Shown in pieces: positions 1-11,442 of a stretch of DNA of 64,000 nt; within the stretch, counting starts at the first letter, position 1; each line of letters starts with the position of its first letter. Source of the stretch: Gautieria morchelliformis (taxonomy: Eukaryota > Basidiomycota > Agaricomycetes > Gomphales > Gomphaceae); the NCBI GenBank assembly GCA_015179125.1, contig WHVA01000229.1:62001-126000 (forward strand), written 5' to 3'. The notes under the pieces are model-generated. The model did not search any database. It was given only the letters and a program-made list of their open reading frames with translations, and was not told the origin of the DNA. A program made the position numbers and the translations under genes.

Positions 1-297
1 GACCCACTGCACTGGCTTCATTCCTTTGCCAGTGCGTGGCCTCGAGCTCCAGGCTCTCTGTTGTGGTCTCAGAGTCAGGCTCTGAGACAACTTGTTCCCT
101 GACGATCTGTTGGATTGTCTTGCAGCTGCTTGTTGGTGCAGGCGGCTCCGTGTGCGGTTCACTTCTGAATCGTGCATCTTGTTCAACAGGGGCGTCTGGC
201 GGCAGCATGCGTCATCGGTCCTGCTCCTGTCGTCGTTGGTCATCGGGGGGGCGAGCTTGTTTGCTCGCCGCGGTGTGGGGTGCGCTTCTGACGGCCG

Positions 298-903
298 CTA
301 TGGGCTCTTCATGTGAACGAAGGGCTTTTTGCATGTTTCTAGTGATGCAGCATCTCGTTGTTGGATCTCCCCCATTTGGTGGAGTTCCTTATTGAGCTGC
401 ATGAGGGATGTTGTGATATCGTTGAGATGCGACGAGATGTTTCTCATGCTTGTGCCTGTGAGCATGTTTCGGTGCAGTGCATCTTGTACTTGCTTGGCCA
501 ACGCGCCTGCAGTCTCGTCGTCGATGCTGTGCTTCCTTGAGCTTTTGCTGCTAAGCTCGAGTATTCCGAAGCTTGCCCGTCATCGTCGGGTGCTTGTCTT
601 TTGGTTGTCATTCCCCTTCGGGGTGACGGTTGTCGCTCAACTCCGTGAGCAGCGGGCTGAGTTCCTGCTTCAAGATGATATCGAAGCCTGCCCTGCTCTT
701 GAGGCTCTGCTGTTGGATGACAGTGAGATGTCTCTACCCTTGCCCTTGTCTCGGGGCCAGGGGGAGCGGGGCGGGGACACCGGATTATGGTCTATCGGTG
801 TCCCCTCTTCGGCCACACTGGGTGACATGTGGTCGGGTCCTTGCTCGTCCTCATTTGGGGGGATGAGCACGGTGAGATCTACTATCTCTCCATCTTGTGG
901 CAT
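298..903 (-). other. degenerate coding stretch of unknown function (possibly gag-like)
   Basis: Two minus-strand reading frames lie in this stretch. The upstream one (903-670) starts with an acidic, proline-rich segment containing EIVDLT and a KGKGRD basic patch. The downstream one (501-298) looks like a short coiled coil (leucine/glutamine/isoleucine heptads). An open frame continues toward the left window edge after a stop. I recognise no enzyme domain or zinc knuckle. The composition resembles non-enzymatic leader proteins of fungal retroelements, but it could equally be a decayed host gene. The two frames are out of phase with each other. Confidence 0.25.
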
Positions 904-1663
904 GCTGGACTCTTGATCCAGGTAGCATCAGCCGTTGTGTCGCTAGGCTGCACCTGGGGGTTGTCCGCGAGCTAGAGGCTCGCGTTCTTCTTCGACTGCG
1001 TGGAATCATCATGCTCGCAGCCGATGGTAGGGGGCCTACTGGATGTTGTTCGGCAGTAAACAGCCGTCAATGTCGCGATCTTTTGCAAGATCGCGTGGAT
1101 TTCCACAATTCAGTTGTTCGCCAAGCAAACAACTGCAGGAAGTTCAACAAGGTGTAAGATTGTGAATCTTAGGGCCTTGTGTCACAAGAGCAAGCGGAAC
1201 TTGACCAATATGTGGTAATTCCGTTTGCTACGTAGTCACAGTTGTATGGTAAGATCTGGGGAACCGCCGTGCTGTTCCCACGCAAGAACTGTACAGTGAT
1301 TATCTAAGCAGTCCAGTAGCGCGCATTGCCTTAAGGGAAATGCAGGTAAATAGTGTATTTACATTACCTGAACCTCCAAGAACTCGCCGCCCATATGACT
1401 TATTCCGTCACCATCACGTCACCCGTTCACAGCCATGAGATAAGACTGTGCATCGACAGAAAACGACATCAGCTATGATTTGCACCACCACATATGCCTC
1501 ACTCACGTCTCTCTCTGTCAGACATTCGAGGTACGCCAGCGCAACTGCTACCCAAAACCCAGGAATCCCAGGTTTGGTGCACAAGTAGGAATCACACCTC
1601 CACTTATGGTGCGGATGCACTGTCCACTGCCTCCCAGTACGGTCCAAATTCACCACAGCGAGT

Positions 1664-1797
1664 CCCACCCACAGGCCCGGGCTTTAGCCCGGCCGAGCCT
1701 GAGCCTGGCCGAGCCCTCGTCCTGGGGAGAGCAACCGGCCATTCACACGGCTTCCATGGACACATCTATGGATGTTCCATGGACCTGGTAACCCTAA
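1664..1797 (-). repeat. GC-rich dispersed repeat, copy a
   Basis: A run of alternating GGGCTCGGGC/GCCCGAGCCC-type blocks is followed by a CCATGGA/CATCTATGGATG segment and a TAGGGTT-like end. The same parts recur in copy b at 3136-3283. Related GC blocks recur at 5254-5384, 11280-11442 and 53730-53836. No coding capacity is evident. Confidence 0.6.
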
Positions 1798-1856
1798 TTC
1801 AATAGTAAGATGAGTGTACATGTGGGTGGCAGACAATAATAGATACATACCTTTGC

Positions 1857-2213
1857 CTCGTACAGGCGACTCGAGAACTCAGCCTTGTCGTTCCCCATAA
1901 TGTCACGCTTGCTGTTCGTTGGATACACGTCAGCCCTGAGCTCATGCCCGCCACAACCAGCCGCCTTAAGCCCCCATTCTGGAAAACGTTGACCTCACGG
2001 CGACCGTGTCGAAGGTTTCCCCGTATGACACATCGCACCGGCCCAGATCCCGGTGTCATTCTCACATACGACACATTCCTCACCTATGTCCTTTGCCGCC
2101 TTGTCTCCAATCCTTGTCGATGCCCTGACGACGTCTACTTTCAGTCCTGGTAGAGACACCTGAGCTAGCTGAGCTTCCATTTGACATTCTTGTAACCTTT
2201 GTAGACATGTCAA
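1857..2213 (-). other. possible exons of a decayed minus-strand host gene
   Basis: The minus strand between about 2213 and 1997 encodes a stretch with cysteine pairs (EECVVCEN and an AMCH motif). A second stretch ending near 1912-1850 reads NDKAEFSSRLYEAK and runs straight into GTATGT, a good fungal 5' splice site. The two stretches are in different frames, so either an intron or a frameshift separates them. I do not recognise the family. Upstream and downstream exons were not found with any certainty. Confidence 0.22.
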
Positions 2214-2269
2214 GCCACGTCTCTTGTGGAACCAACGCTCCCCAAATCACTGATCCCCAACACACTGCC

Positions 2270-3135
2270 TGTCAGCATCCAGTGCTTCATGCGCGACACG
2301 TTAGATATCATCGATGAACTCAGTAAGGTTTTGTGGGAGACATTGAAGGGGTTGCAGAACCAGAGGATAATATGAACAAGTGGCTCACGAAGAGGTCAGT
2401 ACAGCCAGGATACCGAGGCCCTGCTACCGTATGTGGAATGTGTCTCAAATATGTGTTGTGAGTCCGCATTGTCGTCCGTCTGTCCGCCAAACCCACCATT
2501 CTGCGATCTAGTTTAATGACACTTGCCATACAAACACAGCTTTGACGATCATAATACACCATGCCCACGTTTCTATGCCCCCTCTCATTCTTATTTGATG
2601 GCTTCAGCTGTTTGGCTGGATGAACTGCTCAAGGGAGGCATCTCCTTGGGAATCGCCATCTCTCAAATAGAGAAACTACATCATACATATCCGACTGGTG
2701 GCCATCTCATAACGGTTCTATACAGGTGCCTACCTCGCCCATGTCTGCAAATTATGCCCTAGGCCAATGGGTTTAGCGATGATTGCTGGAAAATGGTTGT
2801 AATGGGTTACTAGGACTCAGTTGTCGTTTATCGGTTTGAATATTGAATGGGACGACACGATGGTTCACTTGCATCCAAACAACTGCAATCAAAGGGAGGG
2901 AAAGACAAAATTTTAATCCAGCAGGTAGTATTACACAATTGGTCTAGATATGGGCATGGACATGTGGCAGACATCGTAATATCCTCGCGGTAAAAAGGGG
3001 GCATATGAAAATATGTTATTTCGCTGCTGGATACTCATCTGTCTATATATGGCAGATATGGACGCATTCTGGTGGTTCATGGGTGGGCATGGTTCGTGGG
3101 GTTCAGTGGGTGTTGAGGTCACATGGCTTTATGTT
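2270..3135. other. no supported gene
   Basis: Only short, overlapping open frames on both strands with no recognisable motif. I see nothing that I can call a gene or RNA here. Confidence 0.5.
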
Positions 3136-3283
3136 TTAGGGTTTGTGGGTCCATGGATGCATCCATAGATGTGTCCATAGACCGGGTGCGAGCAGCTGGG
3201 CCTTTCTGCATCCTGGGCCGGGCTTCAATTTTGGGAGGCCTCAGCCCTCAAAAGCCCAGCCCGAGCCTGGAGAACACTACCCG
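3136..3283 (+). repeat. GC-rich dispersed repeat, copy b
   Basis: It begins TTAGGGTTTGTGGGTCCATG, followed by the CATCCATAGATG segment shared with copy a. The GC blocks end in the reverse complement of TTAGTGTTCTCC, the end shared with copies c, d and e. Its left part also matches a 22-bp piece near 62502. Confidence 0.6.
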
Positions 3284-4120
3284 GGATCAACACCCAGCGG
3301 GTGCTCAATCCTCTTGTTGATCTCAAGCAAGCCTGTAGTAAGCACGGATAACGTTGGCATGCAGTCCGTGAAGGTTAAGAGTGGCACAGCCATATTTACC
3401 ACCTGGGGCGAGGAGGGTGCGAGCGTAAATGACGCCATCGATTGAATAGGAAGTGACGGTGTGACATAAGCTATCGCGTGAGAAAAGAAAGAGAACGGGG
3501 CTGGAGACAACGTAGTGGATGTAGGAAGGGGTAAGGAAGGGTAGAAGTCGAAATGTGTGACAGTGGTTGGATTCTGGGGCATGATTGTGTGTAGTTTTGC
3601 TTTGATTTCATGAGGGGATGGTACAGAGAGGGTCTGAGAGGAAGACAGTGATGGTGCAACAGGTGGTGTAGGCGGGTAGAAGTGTGTGTTAACATTGATG
3701 TGCACTTCGCCTGGTGAGGCTTTCTCTGGTGTAGGCCACCAAGTCCATACTGAAAACATGAGTGTTCCCTCGAGATTCTCAGGTGCCCTAATGGTTGGTA
3801 TAGCCCCCATGGCCACAGAAGCTGGGGTGGGCTTTGGGGCTGGTGGAATGAGAGGAATGAACGTGCTAGGTGGGAAGGATGGGGATTCGACTCGAAGATA
3901 CTAGCCATGTTTAGGACAGTGGATTGACCACCGCAGGGAGCTTGTTGCACTGTCCTGGGGAGGAGATGAACGTGAGGAGACTGCCACAGTGTACAACCTA
4001 CCGCCACACTCTCACCAATCTCGGCCTGCGTCATGACCCTTTCCTATACAAAAACGACATATCAATATGATACATGGGAAGAGTAAGTGGAGCACGTACA
4101 TGCCTTAAACCACAGGACAT
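3277..4120 (-). CDS. hypothetical spliced host gene
   Basis: The main minus-strand exon (about 3901 to 3277, roughly 200 codons) has a protein-like composition rich in Pro, Thr and Ser. It includes a conserved-looking stretch NLEGTLMFSVWTWWPTPEK. It is preceded by CTAG, with a CTAAAC branch-like site just upstream. An upstream mini-exon of 42 nt (near 4038-3997) and a further exon ending at a GTACGT donor near 4098 fit together in phase 0. That agreement supports a real multi-exon gene. The stop codon is supplied by the end of GC-rich repeat copy b, so the natural 3' end may have been replaced by that insertion. I recognise no domain. The start codon is not resolved. Confidence 0.35.
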
Positions 4121-4662
4121 TATCTGTTCCCGCTTCGAGGATATTCACTCACACTTTAGTGAGAACATCTGTGGTAACCGATCATCAATCAACGGTTACA
4201 CTGCTTCCATCTTAATGGTGTACTGTGGCAGGTGGGCTTTTGCTAATGGCGCAGCTGGCATCCTGTGGAGTTAGGCCAGCAATGGAGTTGGTTTCATTGG
4301 TTTTCCACTGCGAATGGTCATAGCCAACAAATTACGCCTGTCACATCCAGCAAAATCTGACAACAGTGTGGTGACACCTTCCATTCCGTTCCTTGATGTT
4401 AGGATTTGAAATTTCGACTTGGGTGGTCACTGGTTGCCAACTCCGCCAACACATTGCTCCAGGGCCTAGTAGCACAAGTCAACTTGCCTGACATTTCCCT
4501 TCAAATATTAAGGATCCTTGAGTTAATATATCCATATGCTGCAACTTGAGGATCACTCCGGTCGCCGGACCACAAAAGGTTACTTACTCAGCTCTATGGC
4601 GCTAACGCTGACACATGCACTCGCAGAGTCATCTTGTGTAATTTTCATTCCAAGGCCCTCTA

Positions 4663-5175
4663 AGGTAGAAGACACCAGGAACCAGCACCCCTTATGTAAG
4701 CTACCAGCCACCTTTTGACATTCTTAATTCCACCCACCCACATCACATTTTGGCATATCTAAGTCCTAAGAGGTTTTCTAAATATACCTAGCTTGAACTT
4801 GTAGGAAAGGATTTAGCCAAATAATGCATGATAGCTGAGTTATACTCCCTTGAAGTACATGTAAGAAAAAAAACTTTTTTTTACCAAATGCTTTATTTCA
4901 TCCTTTGAAACCATTTTGGACACTTTTAGTATTTTGTGAACTCAACATTTGGTGGATTGGTCAAACAATGGGCGAGTGCCTTGCCAATAACATATTAGCA
5001 AGTCAAATCAAAAGTAGAGTAACTATATACAAAATTTATTACAACTTCTATATATCAAAACTGATGGTCTGGCACACTTTTTGAAAAATCAACATCCAAG
5101 TCCTTCGATTTGGCGCATCACATGATCTAAGCGCTCGCTTATGTCATGGGTGCTGGTTCCTGGTGTCTTCTACCT
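4663..5175. mobile_element. MITE with perfect TIRs and TA target duplication
   Basis: A 513-bp AT-rich non-coding element. Its ends are perfect inverted repeats of about 27 bp starting AGGTAGAAGACACCAGGAAC (4663-4689, and reverse complement at 5149-5175). It is flanked by TA on both sides (4661-4662 and 5176-5177). TA duplication and small size suggest a non-autonomous Tc1/mariner-type element. No transposase frame is present. Confidence 0.75.
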
Positions 5176-5177
5176 TA

Positions 5178-5253
5178 AGAAAGCGGACACCAGGAACCAG
5201 CGACCTTTATGTAAGCAAGCAGGCCGCTTCCGACATCCTCAATTCCACCCACA
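5178..5253. mobile_element. partial second MITE copy
   Basis: Immediately right of the first MITE, the first ~75 bp of the same element recurs (GACACCAGGAACCAGC, then a CAATTCCACCCACA tail). It is then cut off by GC-rich repeat copy c. The second copy stands in direct orientation to the left end of the first. Confidence 0.6.
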
Positions 5254-5384
5254 TTAGTGTCTTCCGGACTCGGGCCGGGCCTGGACGGGCTCGGGCTCGT
5301 CAAATTCCAAGCCTGGCCATGAGCCCAAGCCCGACCAGGGCTCGGGCCAGGCTCGGGCTAAAGCCCAGGCCTGCGGGTGTGGGA
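5254..5384 (+). repeat. GC-rich dispersed repeat, copy c
   Basis: Starts TTAGTGTCTTCCGG and ends in CCTGCGGGTG. It consists of alternating GGGCTCGGGC-like and GCCCGAGCCC-like blocks. It is inserted in the partial MITE copy directly after CCACCCACA. Confidence 0.65.
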
Positions 5385-5409
5385 TCCGGGAAGTCATTGA
5401 AGGAGGATA

Positions 5410-5780
5410 ATCATAATGGTTATGTAATACAGCATATATGAGTATATAATATATACTATAAGAGTATTAATAACAACATATAGGAATATATAGTAGTATT
5501 TATAAGGAGAATAATAGATGTTATTAGACGATTCTGTATATATTTAAACATCTCAAAGATATATATACATATGAGAGAGTATTAGACTACAAGATAGAGT
5601 AACAGATACTTGGAGAGATACCTGTAACAGATATGAGTAGGAGTATTAGTATGACTAGTTATAATGAGAGAGTATTAGACTACCATATGGAGTAATAGTA
5701 GTTGTGTAGATATTTGTAATATATATGAATAGTTATAATGATATAGTGTATATTAAAAGTGGGTAGAAAAAATAAGAAGA
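5410..5780. repeat. AT-rich imperfect tandem repeat
   Basis: AT-rich sequence in which a segment starting ATGAGAGAGTATTAGACTAC occurs at 5571 and again at 5664 (93-bp spacing), with many further AGTATTAG/ATATA variants. No open frame of note. Confidence 0.5.
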
Positions 5781-6019
5781 GACGTAAAAATTGGCAGAGG
5801 CGTTCTCGTCGGCGGAGCAGCCGCTTGGGGAGGGACAAAATAAAAATTATTTATAGCCCAGCAATAAGATTGGCATATACTTTCGTCCTCTTCTTTTCTA
5901 TAATTTGAGAATAAAATGGGTGAAGCTACAGGTAATAAAAAGTTGTGAGCATCTGCCGAAGGGGATGCCGCACATGCATGTATTTATTACTTGAGCTTAG
6001 TATCATATTAAATTCAACT

Positions 6020-6054
6020 ACTAGACAACCTCCTCATCCAGGAGGTTGTCTAGT
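6020..6054. other. perfect 15-bp inverted repeat (hairpin)
   Basis: Arms ACTAGACAACCTCCT and AGGAGGTTGTCTAGT are separated by a 5-nt loop CATCC. It could form a stable stem in DNA or RNA. No neighbouring gene explains it. Confidence 0.6.
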
Positions 6055-6242
6055 TCTCTCACAGTCACTGTCGAAAATGCATAGTCAGTATGCTGTTCTG
6101 CGCAAGCTTGGCTTGCTTAATCGCATTTGGCAGTTTGTATAGTAAACCCAGTCTTAGAACACCACTCCTCGTATTGTGTAGTTAAATATCTAATGAGAAG
6201 GTTTGATGGACTAAAAAAGCACCTCATGCATTGACTGGAGGT

Positions 6243-9200
6243 TGTAAGGGCAACCCTGGCTAGTTGTGGAGATCACACTACCACACAACTGACAAGGGGA
6301 AATCCAAAGTATGTATAAATGAACGGAGTATACAAGAGAGGGGATTCTCACCTGAGTCTCCACTTCCGCTTCCATGATCCGCGCGGCGGGATAGGGCATC
6401 GGGCTTGCCCATGGTGCGGCCGGGGCGGTGGTGGAGCATGAAGTCAAACCGGGACAGGTGTAGGGACCACCGTGCTTGTTGTCGGTTTAGCTTCTTAGAC
6501 ATGCGGAAATACTCGAGGTTCTTGTGGTCTGTCCAGATCTCAAAAGGGCATAGAGTACCCTCGAGGAAGTGTCGCCACTCCTCCAGTGATCGGATGATTG
6601 CCAGCATCTCCTTGTCATGGATCTCATAGTTCCGCTCGACCGGACTAAGGCTCTTAGAGAAGAAGGCAATCGGATGCCACCCCCCACCATCTTCCGATGA
6701 CTGCTGTGACAAGACCGCTCTGGTAGCTGCGTTGGAAGAATCCGCCTCAACTCGATAAGGGCGAGAGTCGTCGGGAAAGATCAGGACCGGGGCGGAAGTG
6801 ATCAGCTCCTTGAGTTTGTCAAAGGAAGCCTGTTCCGGCTCTCCCCACCGCCATCCAACCTCCTTCTTGGTGAGGTCGAAGAGGGCACGGGCATGGCAGG
6901 AGAAGTCCTTGATGAACCGCCGGTAGAAATTGACAAACCCAATGAAGGACTGGACCTCTTTCCTGTTCCGCGGCACAGGCCAATCCGACACACCAGAAAC
7001 TTTGACTGGGTCCATTTACACCTTTCCTTCCGACACAATCACCCCAAGATACTCTATCCGCGTCCGCTCAAATTCGCACTTTTCCGGCTTGAGACACAGG
7101 TTGTACTCCCGGAGCCGTTCCAGCACTCTCCACACGACTTCCCGATGTTCGGACATTGTTTTTGTGAAGATGAGGATGTCATCGAGGTAGATGCAGACAC
7201 CCCTTCTGCTATCATGTCCCGGAAAATGTCATTCATCATCGTCTGGAACGTGGCGGGACTGATGGTGAGGCCAAAGAACATGACCTGTGGCTCAAAGAGT
7301 CCTCGGTTGGTGCGGAATGCGGCCTTCCACTCGCCTCCCTCCCGGATCCGGACATTGTTGAAGCCCCAGCGGACATCCAGCTTAGTGAAGTACCTCACCC
7401 CGTGGAGTTGTGTGATCAGTTCCGAAATGAGTGGAATGGGGTACCGGTTCTTGATCGTGATCACATTCAAGGCCCGGTAGTCCTGCACAAGTCTGAGCGA
7501 GCCGTCCTTCTTCTTGATGAAGAACACCAGAGATGCCATGGGTGACTTGGAGGGGCGGATCCTCCCTGTACGGAGGTTTTCCGCAAGGAATGCATCGAGC
7601 TCTACCTGTTCCTTGGGTGACAGCGGGTAGACTTTGCAGTTGGTGGGCTTTGACCCAGGCTCCAACTCGATGGCCTGGTCCCACAGCTTCCATGGAGGCA
7701 GGGTATCAAATGACTCCTTGGAAAAGACGTCCTCGAACTCTCGCAGGTACTCCGGAATTTCCGCCTCTACTCTATCATGCCTCTTGGAGGCTTCAGCAAG
7801 GTGTTGCGTAATATTTCCAGTGGCGCAGATGTGTTCCGCTTCCGGCGGAAGGTTTACGTACAGCAAGCGCTCCCCTTCCGCCAGAATGTCTTCCGGGCCA
7901 AGTCGGATGACGTCGGAGTCGGAATCTGAATCGGAATCGGAAGTGGGATCCGGTTCAAATTCCGCTTCCGAGGCTTCTTCTGCAAGCAGTGGATGGGGGC
8001 CAGAACGACATGTCTGTATGAGCCGTTCGGTCTTCCGCTGCTCCTGGCGCTCCTTCCGCACTTCCGACCTGCACATGTGACACTTGGCTGGACATCGACT
8101 CATCAGTACCTTCCGAGTCTGCCAATTGATCTCTGGGTTGTGCTCCTGAAGCCAGGTAAACCCGAGGATGATGTCCTGCTTCCCCAGGCTGGTGACTGCA
8201 AAGGAAGTGCGTTCTGAGTGTCCATCGTAGCGGAGAATTGTGTCTACTATCTCCGTGATGGACCCTGCCTCATTGGGGCTTCCATCCACATTGAACACCG
8301 GGATTGCACGTTGCAACTTCCGCGTGGTCAGTCGGTTCCGTTCCACATAGTCCCGATCCATAAACTGACCAGTGGCCCCGCAATCGACAAGGGCGGGTCC
8401 AGATTTGACTTCCGCCGTATCTGTCGTCTGGATCTCCACCTTAATGACTAGTGACTTTGGGCCAGGGGTGGCAGCAACAACATAGCGCTTCGGAAGGTGT
8501 TTCTCCCACGGGCGGATGCGGGATGGATGGGGTGTTGGATTTGGCTTTTGTGTGACTTTATCCGGTGGGTCTGTACGAAGTGAGGGGAATGGGGGCTGCT
8601 TTTCATTCTCTACTTCAGGACAGGCAAACCGGTTATGTACAGGCAGCAGGGGCACACATCTCACCCGCTGCGTGTCACAAAATCCGACGCATCTTCCACT
8701 TCCGGTGGACCATGTTCCGCATTTTCGGAAATCCCTTCCGCAGTGGGCACTCCGCTTATGTCCGCAAGTGCGAGGAACTCTGGAAGGAGCTCGAGTTTCT
8801 CCTCTGTGGTCATAAGCCGGATATCAAAGGCTTGGGGGCACTCGCGAGCTTAGTGGCCTGGTTGTCGACAGCGGAAGCAGGTGATAGTTCCGTGGCCTTT
8901 TCCGCGCATGCGGTCAACATCCATCAGGGCAGGGCCACTCTTCGAGGGAGGAGGGCTATGGTTCCTAATAGGAGCAGGCGGAGCAAGCATCGGAAATATT
9001 TTCCGTGTGGGAATGAATGCGCTTCCGGGTTTTGGCACATGTGGAGTAGGACGAGTGGAACTGCGTGTCATGTTCCGGCTCGTCTCCACGAAGGCCTCAT
9101 TTGCCTCTCTGTTCCGAGACACCTTCTGCGCAGATTGGTACCACCCTTCCGGGTCATCAAAATCCGGAGCTCCATCCCCAAGCAGCGCAACTTGGTTCTG

Positions 9201-10504
9201 GAGTGTCGGATCAAGTCCTCGTCGGAATTTGATGACGATCGTCTTGTCGTCGTCATATTCCGCAAGGTCGATGAGCTCCTGGAAGCGATCGATGTAGTCG
9301 TCGACCGGATCCTTGGCCTGGTACCAGCTTGTCCCCTCGAGCTTCGTAAGGGCTGTGAGCTGCTCGTTTTTCGGGCAGAACTGGTCGGAAAATGTCTTCT
9401 CGAATGCGTCCCAGTCCTGGAAGTAGTTCCCCTTGCCCTTTGCTTCATGTCGGATCACCTTGTTTGCAAAACGGGCTGCGCGGTCTGATTTGAAAAAGGA
9501 CAATGTCCAGTGAATCCGAGCCTGGTCGTTCGGAAAGAGGTCTCCGACAATTGCGAAGTAGATGCTGCATGTGTTGAAGAATGCACGTCCCTTCTCCCGA
9601 TCTCCATCAAAGTCCGCCGGAGTTGCGGGTTTGACCTTTGCTAACTTCGCGGACTTTCTCTCTTCCGCTAGTTCCGCTTTTCCGAAATCCGGATCATCCA
9701 GCATTTCATTTCCACCACTTTGTGGAATATCTAACTTAGCCAAAATTGCTTGTAAGGCTGTTTCAATTGCGTCGGTCTTCATCCGGTTCCACGTCAATTC
9801 CTCCTCCATATTCCGAAGACGATCATCCAGATCCATGTTGGAAGGAGAAATATGGGACGGGATTTCCGGGGTTGGGAGCTCGACGTAAGAAGAGGGGCTG
9901 TCGTATGCTGTGTGTGCGGAAGAGGTTGCGATCTCCGAGTCGCTGTCTCTGATTCCGAACGCACCTATGGCGAATGCAACGCGCAGTACGACCGCCGGTC
10001 CTCTAGGGGAGAGACTTTTCTGCTGTAAGGGCAACCCTGGCTAGTTGTGGAGATCACACTACCACACAACTGACAAGGGGAAATCCAAAGTATGTATAAA
10101 TGAACGGAGTATACAAGAGAGGGGATTCTCACCTGACAAGGGGAAATCCAAAGAGAAAAGTCTAAGGACCCCCAATGTCAGCGAGCCCGTATTATACTAC
10201 GCTGCGCAGCCAGGGACAACACTTGGCACCCGCCATCAACCCTGCATCCCCCTGACCCTTGATCGACCCTTGATGCCACCTATTATGCGAGTCGCTTGAT
10301 TTCCGACACTGTTCCGGGAGTGGAAGTCGGAAATTGGAGTGGAACTGGCAAGGCGAACAGAACTGGTGGAAGTTCTCCCAGAAGCGGAATCATTTCCGAA
10401 AGCGGAGGCGGAGATGGAATCGGAACCGGAAGCGGAGTCGGAAATGGAGTCAGAACTGGGTGTGGTGTCGGAACTGGAAATGGAAAACAGGGTGTCTCCT
10501 GACA
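6243..10504 (-). mobile_element. Ty3/gypsy family A copy 1 (chromovirus-type fossil)
   Basis: An LTR retrotransposon on the minus strand, flanked by the perfect 5-bp duplication GAGGT at 6238-6242 and 10505-10509. The 5' LTR is 10024-10504. The short 3' LTR remnant at 6243-6353 is identical to the matching part of the 5' LTR as far as I can read. Parts, in order on the minus strand, are gag (about 9.8-8.9 kb, with a CX2CX4HX4C knuckle region), protease (DCGAT motif), reverse transcriptase and RNase H (to about 6.4 kb). The element is broken, with several breaks. Its age appears comparable to the other family A copies. Confidence 0.88.
10024..10504 (-). repeat. 5' LTR of gypsy-A copy 1
   Basis: 481 bp, TG...CA ends (TGTCAGGAGACACC... 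to ...CCCTTACA on the minus strand). It matches the ~502-bp LTRs at 27948, 38698, 55080 and 60861. The first ~200 bp are made of TTCCGA/TTCCAG-type hexamers. A GGATTTCCCCTTGTCAG motif occurs twice near the other end. Confidence 0.85.
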
Positions 10505-10509
10505 GAGGT

Positions 10510-11279
10510 GGTGTCGCAAGGTACTGACATCGTTCACAAAACTGACCTTATACCATTCACGTTTTCTAGGTTCGGACAAATCAGCGATGATGAAATCCCT
10601 AGAGGCTGCCACATGCACCGACACAGCTTGCAGTCCATGATTTTCTTGGCTTCTTCCTGGCACCCCTTCTCAAAAAAGCACTATATATCTAATTTTTGAA
10701 TTGTCGGGTGAGACCTCGATACCATCCTAGATCTCTAAGCCACCCTTCCGGGTGGGTGACATCATGAGTGATAGTTGCGCAGGGGTAAGGCAATTTTAGA
10801 TGTATTAATAAAACCAATATAATGATAATATCAAATCACACACCGGGGACAGGCACTGGAACCTCGTTGTCCTTTTGCTTACCGGTAGGTTTTGCAACGG
10901 TATGTTTGGGTTTCTTCCTTTTAGGCTCCTCTGCTTCCCCCAGCCTCCTAGTGCCGTGAGGCCGCACTGGGACTTTCACCACATCATATACAGTAATATT
11001 ATTCTAATTATTAGGAGAACCTTTGTCTGGCAAAGTACAAGGGGATCCTTGTACTTTGCAGCCCTCCTTGTCTTTTATCTCCTTTACACCGGTACACGTC
11101 ACCTGCTTACATTAGTGCGCCAAAGTGCCGTTATGCCCTCTAGATCTCAACAATTAGACTGTGGGGAATAGGTGGAGGGACGAAGGAACAGGTGAGTAAT
11201 TCTACTTCAAAACCTTTTTGTAACTACAGTTAGTAACTCGTTTGGACTTCGCAAACGATCCACAATGGCGCCAGTGATC
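10510..11279. other. intergenic sequence, no supported gene
   Basis: Short open frames only. This is the right-hand flank of gypsy-A copy 1 and appears to be ordinary sequence interrupted by that insertion. Confidence 0.4.
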
Positions 11280-11442
11280 CCCACCCAAAAGCCCGGGCTT
11301 AAGGGCCGGGCTCAGGGCTTCTGAAAATGCAGCCTGGCCCTCCTCTTCGGGCTTTTGGAGGCCTGGGCCGGGCCGGGCTCTGGCTTTTTAGGGCTGGGCT
11401 CGGGCTCAGCCCGGGCCTGAGCCCAAGCCCGGAGAACACTAA
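11280..11442 (-). repeat. GC-rich dispersed repeat, copy d
   Basis: The longest copy. It contains alternating GGGCTCGGGC/GCCCGAGCCC blocks and ends GGAGAACACTAA, the reverse complement of the TTAGTGTTCTCC end. It adjoins the second MITE copy at the equivalent MITE position where copy c adjoins the partial MITE. Confidence 0.65.

Noticed and set aside
8565-9488. Plus-strand frame of 307 codons
   Set aside because: It is the exact antisense of gypsy-A gag. The same antisense frame recurs at 28829-29908 and 55961-57037, because GC-rich gag codons leave the opposite strand open.
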